Source: an uncultured Lachnospiraceae bacterium
GTDB taxonomy: Bacteria > Bacillota > Clostridia > Lachnospirales > Lachnospiraceae
Direction of reading: 5' to 3'
Assembly (NCBI GenBank): GCA_934385475.1
Contig: CAKRPS010000023.1
Coordinates: 1-38,907, forward strand
Length of the DNA stretch: 38,907 nucleotides
A program made the translations under genes and the position numbers. How positions within the stretch are numbered: the stretch's first letter is position 1; every line of letters begins with the position of its first letter. The notes beneath the pieces were generated by a model. It ran no database searches and had not been told where the DNA came from. It worked only from the letters and a program-made list of their open reading frames with translations. Shown one piece after another: positions 33,120 through 38,907 of the stretch.

Positions 33120-33851
33120 ATGAGAATACTGATAATCAGACACGGAGATCCAAATTATGAGCTGGACACTCTGACAGAGACAGGCTGGAAGGAAGCAAAG
33201 CTGGTGGCAGAGAGAATTTCCCGGCTGGATATTAAGGATTTCTATGTCTCGCCGCTTGGGCGCGCACAGGATACCGCAAGCTGCACGCTGGAGAAGCTGG
33301 GACGCACAGCGCAGACCCTTGAGTGGCTGCGGGAGTTTGCACCGCAGATCAAACGGCCCGATGTGAACGGAAAGCGGAAGATCACCTGGGACTGGCTCCC
33401 GCAGGATATGGAACAGGACAGGCGCTATTATGAAAAGGATAGCTGGTGCACGACAGAGATTATGCGGGAAGCAGACGTAGACCGCGAATATGCGTGGGTC
33501 TGTGAGGGGCTGGACGAGCTGCTGCATCGGCACGGCTATGACCGTGAAGGGCTGCATTACCGCGCCGTCAATGCCAACAGTGACACGATCGCACTGTTCT
33601 GTCATTTCGGAGTGGAGTGTGTCCTTTTGAGCCATCTTCTGAACATTTCCCCGATGCCTCTGTGGCATGGTTTTTGTGCGGCACCAACCTCTGTCACAAG
33701 CATCTATACAGAGGAGCGGAGAAAAGGCATTGCGAGCTTTCGTGTGAACGAGTTCGGCAGCACAGAGCATCTGTATGTGGCAGGGGAGACACCCTCCTTT
33801 TCCGCAAGATTCTGTGAGTGCTATGACAACGAAGCACAGCGGCATGATTAG
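33120..33851 (+). CDS. Histidine phosphatase family protein
   Basis: The protein is 243 aa from ATG 33120, which follows GCGGGGGCAGAAG. MRILIIRHGDPNYELDTLTE holds the catalytic RHG. DFYVSPLGRAQDTASCTLE is the second arginine region and ALFCHFGVECVLLSHLL the second histidine. It is unlike CobC in the DPNY substitution and in the large middle insertion (about 75-150, with WDWLPQDMEQDRRYYEKDSW), so it belongs to an uncharacterised branch. The substrate is unknown. The promoter just upstream and the hybrid kinase 14 nt downstream suggest a two-gene transcript, which might link it to signalling. Confidence 0.85.
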   Translation: MRILIIRHGDPNYELDTLTETGWKEAKLVAERISRLDIKDFYVSPLGRAQDTASCTLEKLGRTAQTLEWLREFAPQIKRPDVNGKRKITWDWLPQDMEQDRRYYEKDSWCTTEIMREADVDREYAWVCEGLDELLHRHGYDREGLHYRAVNANSDTIALFCHFGVECVLLSHLLNISPMPLWHGFCAAPTSVTSIYTEERRKGIASFRVNEFGSTEHLYVAGETPSFSARFCECYDNEAQRHD

Positions 33852-33865
33852 GAGGCAGACGGAAG

Positions 33866-36472
33866 ATGCTGATCTTTATGGAAACCGTTAACCTCATAGC
33901 AATCCTGCTGATGCTTTTCATGCTGGCTGTGATCCTGAGACAGAAACCGTCCAAGGCGCAGACGGCATTTATCCTCTACAATGTGTTCACGATCCTTTTT
34001 GTGATCGGAATTCACCTGGAGCTGCTGCACTCTGATACCGTAGGAGAAGCGGTGGCAGGGCTCAGCGTACAGTATCTGGGACAGGCAGGCTTTCTGATGT
34101 CCCTTTTGTGGTTTGTCTCAGAGTTTGCCAATTTTTCGGTTCCGGGGTGGGTCTATGGATTGGAGGCAGGCTGCAACACCTTTGTGTTGATCGGTGTGTT
34201 TACGGCGGAGAAGCACCGTCTTTTTTATACCTCCATGAAAATTCTGACGGACGGCCTGTATAACCGCATCGACGTGACGGCGGGAATCCTGTGGTATTTG
34301 CACTATGTTCACCTTTTTACGGTGCTTCTGGCAATCCTGATCCTGTGTCTGGTAAGCTACCGGCACAGTTCGCGTGTACAGAAAAAAAGAGTGTTGTATA
34401 TCGGGAGTGGAATTGGAATCCTGACGTTGGAACTGGTGCTGAAAGGGCTGGGGGTATTCGAAAGCTACAACCCGGTTGTGATCGCGATGACCCTCACCAT
34501 GTTCTGCATGCTGATGGCGATGGTGCGCTACAGCTATTTCGGCTCTCTCCACGCAGCGGTGGACAATGCCTTCAACCACGGAAATGAAGGTCTGGTGATT
34601 CTCGATGAAGGGGATAACATTGTCTTTGTCAACCAGAAGATGGACGTCCTTTTCCCGGATATCCATAAGGGCAGGAAGATACAGCATTACCCGGAGATCT
34701 GTCAGCTTCTGGAAGAGCCGGAACATCTGCTGCGCAGAGAAGGTGCGGTATATGAGCTCCGTGTGGAAGACATCGTGGAACATGAGGAAAAGAGTGGCCG
34801 CATGCTCTGGCTGATCGACCAGACGCAGGGACTTCTGACGATGCAGAAGCTGCGGGAGGCGGATGAGGCCAAGACTCAGTTCCTGATGAGAGTGAGCCAT
34901 GAACTGCGCACACCGATGAACACGGTGCTCGGTATGAATGAGATGATAAGGCGCGAGAGCAGCGAGCAGGAGATCCGAAAGTATGCCGGGGAGGTTGCGG
35001 ATGCCGGCAGACACATGCTTGCTTTGATCGACGAGGTGCTGGAAACCTCAAGGCTGGAGAGTGGAAGGCTGACGATCACGGAAGAACCCTATAGTCCGGC
35101 CCGAATCCTGAAAGCGGCAGAGGAGATGATACGTCCTCTTGCAGAGAAAAAGGGGCTGGAGCTTCGTGTGGAAGGAGCACCGGAGCTTTGCAGCGAAACA
35201 TATTATCTGTATGGAGATGCGCTACATATACAACAGATTGTAGTAAACTTGCTTTCCAATGCGGTGAAGTATACGGATAAAGGTTATATCAGCCTGCGTC
35301 TGTCAGGGCAGCAGGAGAGTGGAGAGAAAAGGATTCTGTGGTCTGTGGAGGACAGCGGCATCGGGATCAGCCCTGAGGATCAGGGGAAGATTTTTGAGAA
35401 TTTCGGAAGAGGAAGCAATACGGACGGCAAAGACGGAATGGGGCTGGGACTTGCGATCGTACAGCAGCTTGCCGGTGCGATGGGCGGCAGGATCGCATTG
35501 CAGAGCGAACTGGGAAAGGGGAGCTGTTTCACCCTGTCTCTGCCATGCAGAGAAGCGGCACCGGAGGATGTGGAGGCGTGGAAGCTGTCACAAAACGCCG
35601 GATCAGCAGAAATTTCTGACGGACAGATACCGGATTTTCATGCAAATACCATCCTTGTAGTGGATGACAACGAACAGAATCTGATGGTGATCCAGCACCT
35701 GCTCAGGAGAACAGGGATCGGAATTGAGACGGCGTGTGACGGAAGGACGGCGGTGGAAGCCTGCCGGCGCAGAAGGTATGATCTGATCCTGTTAGACCAT
35801 ATGATGCCGGGAATGGATGGAATTGAGACGATACACCGGCTGCAGACGGACGAAGAGGGGATGAATCAGGACACGAAGGTGATCGCACTGACGGCGAATG
35901 CGGCGAGAGGGGCAAAGCAGCGTTATCTGGAAGAAGGCTTTGCAGGCTATCTGTCCAAACCGATAGAACCGTCAAAATTGGAAAACCTTCTGCGACACTG
36001 TCTGGGAGGCGGCTTTGCGGAAAACAGAACGGAACAGAAACCAGAACAGGGAGAGCATATGGCACAGGGAAAATGGATGCAGACACTGGAACAGTATGGA
36101 ATCTGTGTACAGGACGGTCTGCGGTACGCGGACGAAGATAAGGCGTTTTACAGGGAACTTCTGACGATGTTTGCAAAACAGCAAGAGGAAAGACAAAAGT
36201 GTCTGGAGAAAACGCTGCAAGGATTGCGGAAAAATCAGGATACGTCATCCGAAAAGGAGAAAGAGTCTGTTGAAAAGCTTTGGAAGACATGGGTGACGAC
36301 CACACATGCCCTGAAAGGGGAGGCAAGAGGACTCGGCGCGGCAGAGCTTGGAGAACTCTTTTATCTGCTGGAGCTTTCCGGCCGGGAAAAGAATCTGTCA
36401 CAGATGGAAAAACTTCTGCCGGAAACGCTGGAGCACTGGAAGAACATGACGGACGGAATCTTACAGATTTAG
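33866..36472 (+). CDS. Hybrid sensor histidine kinase with 7TM sensor, receiver and HPt domains
   Basis: The protein is 868 aa after AGGAGG. Residues 1-215 are a seven-helix N-terminal sensor (the kinase 7TM type). A PAS-like linker spans 225-325 (NEGLVILDEGDNIVFVNQKM). HisKA has SHELRTPMN with the phosphoryl His near 345. HATPase follows at about 430-570: NLLSNAVKYTDKGY (N box), EDSGIGISPEDQG (G1) and GMGLGLAIVQQLAGAMGG (G2). A receiver spans 592-710: TILVVDDNEQNLMV, phospho-Asp near 645 in LILLDHMMPGMDG, and Lys in GYLSKPIEP. The HPt domain has TTHALKGEARGLGAAELGEL (His about 814). It is therefore a complete phosphorelay in one chain. The final output regulator is not in the receiver itself. 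It converges on, and overlaps by 4 nt, the LytTR gene. Confidence 0.94.
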   Translation: MLIFMETVNLIAILLMLFMLAVILRQKPSKAQTAFILYNVFTILFVIGIHLELLHSDTVGEAVAGLSVQYLGQAGFLMSLLWFVSEFANFSVPGWVYGLEAGCNTFVLIGVFTAEKHRLFYTSMKILTDGLYNRIDVTAGILWYLHYVHLFTVLLAILILCLVSYRHSSRVQKKRVLYIGSGIGILTLELVLKGLGVFESYNPVVIAMTLTMFCMLMAMVRYSYFGSLHAAVDNAFNHGNEGLVILDEGDNIVFVNQKMDVLFPDIHKGRKIQHYPEICQLLEEPEHLLRREGAVYELRVEDIVEHEEKSGRMLWLIDQTQGLLTMQKLREADEAKTQFLMRVSHELRTPMNTVLGMNEMIRRESSEQEIRKYAGEVADAGRHMLALIDEVLETSRLESGRLTITEEPYSPARILKAAEEMIRPLAEKKGLELRVEGAPELCSETYYLYGDALHIQQIVVNLLSNAVKYTDKGYISLRLSGQQESGEKRILWSVEDSGIGISPEDQGKIFENFGRGSNTDGKDGMGLGLAIVQQLAGAMGGRIALQSELGKGSCFTLSLPCREAAPEDVEAWKLSQNAGSAEISDGQIPDFHANTILVVDDNEQNLMVIQHLLRRTGIGIETACDGRTAVEACRRRRYDLILLDHMMPGMDGIETIHRLQTDEEGMNQDTKVIALTANAARGAKQRYLEEGFAGYLSKPIEPSKLENLLRHCLGGGFAENRTEQKPEQGEHMAQGKWMQTLEQYGICVQDGLRYADEDKAFYRELLTMFAKQQEERQKCLEKTLQGLRKNQDTSSEKEKESVEKLWKTWVTTTHALKGEARGLGAAELGELFYLLELSGREKNLSQMEKLLPETLEHWKNMTDGILQI

Positions 36473-37176
36473 GACTCTTTTGCAAGGATGGAACGGATTT
36501 TGGCACGTCTGCGGAGCGGTATCTGGATCACGGAACCGTCGGTCATACAAAGTTCTCCTTCGGAATAAGAGGCAACCTGATCAACGTGGATCAGATAACT
36601 GCGGCCAACCGGCAGGAACGAAACATTGTCGGCCAGTTCTCCGGCGATCCGGCTCAGGGAATCTGCAAAAGAGTAGGAACCCGAGACGGTGTGGAGCAGA
36701 ACCGTATGGGAACCGTTCGTTTCAAAGAATAGAATATCCTCACACGGAACAGAAATCTGCTTACGCTTCTGCAGGAAACGAAAACGCGGCCGCGCATTCT
36801 TAAGCAAAGCGGCGCAACGCTGCATTGCCATTTCAAAATGGGAGCGCTCGTAAGGCTTCTGGAGATAGTACATGGCGTTGACTTCATAGCTGTCCATGGC
36901 GTGCTCCGTGGAGGAGGTCGTGAAAATGATGGCTCCTTCATAGTGAAGCTCCCGAAGGCGTCTTGCGGTGTCCATACCGCTGAGTCCATTCATGAAAATA
37001 TCAAGAAAAATAAGCTCCGGTTTCTCGCCGGACTTTTCATAAGTCTTTAACAAAAGCTCACCGGATGGAAAAGAAACCGGTTCAAAAAAGAGCTTCTTTT
37101 CTCTGGCATAACTTTTCAGGTAATGCTGTAGTCTGAGTAGGTCACTCTCTGAATCATCACATAGATAGATCTGCAT
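36469..37176 (-). CDS. LytTR-family response regulator
   Basis: The protein is 235 aa from ATG 37176 on the minus strand; a further in-frame ATG at 37188 overlaps the GAGGA ribosome site. The receiver is at 1-120: MQIYLCDDSESDLLRLQHYL with the acidic pocket, phospho-Asp in LIFLDIFMNGLSGMD, and AMYYLQKPY with the conserved Lys. The LytTR DNA-binding domain is at about 135-235: ISVPCEDILFFETNGSHTVL, FLPVGRSYLIHVDQVASYS and QIPLRRRAKI. Family members bind pairs of direct repeats upstream of surface and virulence genes. Such repeats occur 150 nt upstream of it, before the divergent surface-protein gene. Its usual HPK10-type kinase partner is not present, so the neighbouring hybrid kinase is a candidate phosphodonor. 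Confidence 0.94.
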   Translation of the reverse strand: MQIYLCDDSESDLLRLQHYLKSYAREKKLFFEPVSFPSGELLLKTYEKSGEKPELIFLDIFMNGLSGMDTARRLRELHYEGAIIFTTSSTEHAMDSYEVNAMYYLQKPYERSHFEMAMQRCAALLKNARPRFRFLQKRKQISVPCEDILFFETNGSHTVLLHTVSGSYSFADSLSRIAGELADNVSFLPVGRSYLIHVDQVASYSEGELCMTDGSVIQIPLRRRAKIRSILAKES

Positions 37177-37260
37177 AAAAATCCTCATTTCTGTCTGCTT
37201 TCTGTCTGATATAAAAGCACTTGATATCGGATGCTGCTTTAATTGGACAATCCTGAATAA

Positions 37261-37290
37261 AGTATAACATAATCTGAGCAGAAAAAACAG
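37261..37290 (-). promoter_or_regulatory. Candidate promoter for the LytTR regulator
   Basis: On the minus strand an extended -10, TGT-TATACT, has its hexamer at 37261-37266. A weak -35, CTGTTT, lies at 37285-37290 with 18 nt between. It is about 85 nt before the start codon. Confidence 0.45.
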
Positions 37291-37321
37291 TCCCGGACAG
37301 AGAAGCCGGAAGGGGTGGATT

Positions 37322-37352
37322 GCAATTAGGCAGTTTCAGCGACAGTTAGGCA
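37322..37352 (+). promoter_or_regulatory. Direct repeats, probable LytTR-regulator binding site
   Basis: GCAATTAGGCA (37322-37332) and ACAGTTAGGCA (37342-37352) are direct repeats with exactly 20 bp between starts, two helical turns. They share rCArTTAGGCA, close to the CAGTTA core of AgrA-type LytTR sites. They end 7 nt before the -35 of the surface-protein promoter, the normal position for activation. Confidence 0.6.
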
Positions 37353-37359
37353 AAAAGTA

Positions 37360-37387
37360 TTGTAAATAAATTTCTTTTTGGTAAACT
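37360..37387 (+). promoter_or_regulatory. Promoter of the surface-protein gene
   Basis: TTGTAA (37360-37365), a 16-nt spacer and TAAACT (37382-37387). The -35 is imperfect and the spacer short, as expected of an activator-dependent promoter. Confidence 0.5.
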
Positions 37388-37441
37388 GGTAAAAATGGGT
37401 AAAAAACGTGGACAAGAGTGTATAAAAGGAGAATTGGCAAT

Positions 37442-38907
37442 ATGAAAAAGAGATGGGGAAATCTTGCGAAAAGAGTGCTGGTGCTGGGACTTGCGGCCTC
37501 TATGGTCACAGGGTCGGTAGACCTGTCTGCGCTGCGGGTGTCTGCGCATACCGGACAGGTAGAGACACGGCAGGAGGAGAAGGCTCAGACAACGACAGTG
37601 AAGGTCACGGGCTTTGACGCACTTTCGGATAAGATCATGGAACAGCAGCTTCCGGTGGGAGCGAAGGAGAGTGATATCCTTTTTCCGAAGTCTCTGAAGG
37701 TGACGGTAGAAAAGACGGTGACACAGGAGACTGACGAAGAAGACGAGGAGGAGAGCAGCAAACCGGCCTCTGAAGATGACCAGAAGGACTCAGAAGAAGG
37801 AGACGTTAAGGATGCGGAGGATCAGGAAGATACCGGGGCTGATCAGGACGCAGAAGGACAGGGGGAAGAGAAAGACTCTGACACCGGAGAGGGACAGAAC
37901 GAAGAGGATGGCTCTGCTACCGGAGAAGGACAGGACGAGGAGAAAGACTCTGACACCGGAGAAGGACAGGACGAAGAGAATGGCCAGGATGCCGGGGAAG
38001 GACAGGAGAACGGTTCTTCTTCTGAGGACGGACAGGATGCCGGAAATGGAACAGATTCCCAGAGCAGCGACAACGGAAATGGCGGAGAGAGTACGCCGGA
38101 AGCTGCGGACACGCAGGAGAGTGCAGGAAAAGATCTTATCGGCAGAGTTGCAGACTGGTTCTTTGCACCGATAACAGTCTATGCGGCAGAGGATGCTGTC
38201 GAAGACAAGGCAGAGCAGAAGAACGGACAGACCGGGGAAGCCGGAGAAGAGGCGGACCCAGAAGAAGTGTCGGTGACTACGGAAGAAGTGTGCCTTGCAG
38301 GCATTACCTGGGAGATCGACGCGGAGGAGAGTGATGCGTCTGAATTCGATGGCAGCAAAAACGGCTTCTGCTATGCCTATACGCCGGTACTGCCGGATGA
38401 GGATGGAGACGGCAACCAGCTCACAGTGGGAGAAGATGTGGAGCTTCCGGTGATCTATGTGCTTGTGGGCCAGTACGGGATTGCATTGCTGGATGGCGAC
38501 GGGACAATTGAAGTAACGGAAAAGGGCGCTGACGGAAATATAATTAAAACTTACAATGCGCAGGACCTTGCAACATGGATTGGCGAGCATGGAAGTGCAA
38601 ACCTGGAAAAAGTTTCCATTAAACTGTTGAATAATGATACCTCCATAACAAAGGAGCTTACCATTGATACAGATTTGGCAAAAGAGATAGAGCTGGATTT
38701 GGATGGCCATACATTGACACTGGCTGCGGGTGCGCGTTTATATTTTATTAAAAGTGTAAATATAACAATTACCTCATCCGGCTCGAATAAGGGAACAATT
38801 ACAGGCAGCTGTAACTATAGAAACAAAGTCAAAGGAGAGGGACTGGTAACTGCAGATAGGGATTCAATGCTGACAATTAAGCATGTCACAATCGAAAATG
38901 CTGGAAC
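37442..38907 (+). CDS. Large secreted acidic surface protein (partial, runs off right edge)
   Basis: The frame from ATG 37442 stays open for 488 codons to the window end. AAAGGAGA precedes it. The signal peptide is KKRWGNLAKRVLVLGLAASM with the cleavage near VSA-HT (about 35). Residues 37-98 are a beta-type segment (VKVTGFDALSDKIMEQQL, ILFPKSLKVTVEK). An extremely acidic low-complexity region spans about 100-225, with 12-residue repeats. A conserved segment follows (DLIGRVADWFFAPITVYAAE), the wording seen before ordered surface domains. From about 270, VCLAGITWEIDAEESDASEF is a bacterial surface module, and the right end (ELDLDGHTLTLAAGARLYFI) begins a parallel beta-helix-like part. An LPxTG or other anchor would lie outside the window. 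Adhesin-like function is inferred. The GC content falls toward the right end. Confidence 0.88.
   Translation, partial: MKKRWGNLAKRVLVLGLAASMVTGSVDLSALRVSAHTGQVETRQEEKAQTTTVKVTGFDALSDKIMEQQLPVGAKESDILFPKSLKVTVEKTVTQETDEEDEEESSKPASEDDQKDSEEGDVKDAEDQEDTGADQDAEGQGEEKDSDTGEGQNEEDGSATGEGQDEEKDSDTGEGQDEENGQDAGEGQENGSSSEDGQDAGNGTDSQSSDNGNGGESTPEAADTQESAGKDLIGRVADWFFAPITVYAAEDAVEDKAEQKNGQTGEAGEEADPEEVSVTTEEVCLAGITWEIDAEESDASEFDGSKNGFCYAYTPVLPDEDGDGNQLTVGEDVELPVIYVLVGQYGIALLDGDGTIEVTEKGADGNIIKTYNAQDLATWIGEHGSANLEKVSIKLLNNDTSITKELTIDTDLAKEIELDLDGHTLTLAAGARLYFIKSVNITITSSGSNKGTITGSCNYRNKVKGEGLVTADRDSMLTIKHVTIENAG
37868..38011 (+). repeat. Tandem array, four units of 36 bp in the surface-protein gene
   Basis: Four in-frame units encode EKDSDTGEGQNE, EDGSATGEGQDE, EKDSDTGEGQDE and ENGQDAGEGQEN. 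Units 1 and 3 are almost identical (GAGAAAGACTCTGACACCGG, offset exactly 72 bp), so a doubled 72-bp unit is likely. Degenerate copies continue on both sides. Length variation between strains would be expected. Confidence 0.85.

Noticed and set aside
37868..38011. CRISPR-like repeat spacing
   Set aside because: The units are contiguous, in frame and protein-coding, with no unique spacers.
37776..38710. Arg-rich plus-strand frame and a 306-codon minus-strand frame in the surface gene
   Set aside because: Both are shadows of the acidic repeat region; the secreted protein frame with signal peptide explains the DNA.

Overview
The window looks like a chromosomal segment of an anaerobic gut Firmicute, most likely a Lachnospiraceae relative. 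The grounds are an anaerobic (cbi-type) cobalamin pathway under a cobalamin riboswitch, purine-rich Shine-Dalgarno sites, Gram-positive style lipoproteins, a large acidic surface protein, LytTR regulation and several family remnants typical of that group. The species cannot be fixed from the sequence alone.

Layout. Positions 1-3075 are visibly more AT-rich. They hold a winged-helix protein, a Tudor/EVE-like protein, a NUDIX hydrolase and a small orphan ORF, then a chimeric scar made of an RlmD C-terminal tail and a DJ-1/PfpI tail. This looks like the edge of an acquired island. Positions 3144-7234 carry a three-gene set for glycan or glycolipid work: a DPM1-like GT2, an FAD-dependent oxidoreductase and a large membrane protein of GT-C type. 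It ends at a strong intrinsic terminator. Positions 7292-8033 hold a WYL-domain remnant, a 60-bp MITE-like repeat and a TIGR04076 protein. A dCache chemoreceptor follows at 8180-10267.

The centre (10308-31515) appears to be one 21-kb cobalamin operon. It has a good sigma-A-type promoter, an AdoCbl-type riboswitch and a terminator. Then come a surface-anchored CbiK-like chelatase lipoprotein, a second lipoprotein with two repeated beta-rich modules, and a BtuF-BtuC-BtuD importer. The biosynthetic genes follow: cbiP, cobT, cobU, cobS, a short cobU paralogue, cobC, cbiB, cobD, cbiC, cbiD, cbiF, cbiG, cbiH, a cbiJ-cbiE-cbiT fusion, cbiA and an eight-cysteine mini-protein. Most junctions overlap or nearly touch. 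The exception is a 212-bp palindrome between cobC and cbiB. No cbiL and no cytoplasmic cobaltochelatase were found in the window.

Positions 31597-33035 are a recombination scar zone: a histidine kinase cut after HAMP, a response-regulator shard, a half MITE, a PAP2 phosphatase and a phosphodiester-glycosidase remnant. A histidine phosphatase and a hybrid kinase (7TM, HisKA, HATPase, REC, HPt) follow. The kinase converges on a LytTR regulator. Upstream of that regulator, two direct repeats 20 bp apart sit just before the promoter of a secreted acidic repeat protein that runs off the right edge.

The most interesting unit is the riboswitch-controlled cassette that pairs an extracellular chelatase-like lipoprotein and a partner lipoprotein with a corrinoid-type importer. 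It may be a surface tetrapyrrole or metal processing and uptake system coupled to B12 synthesis.
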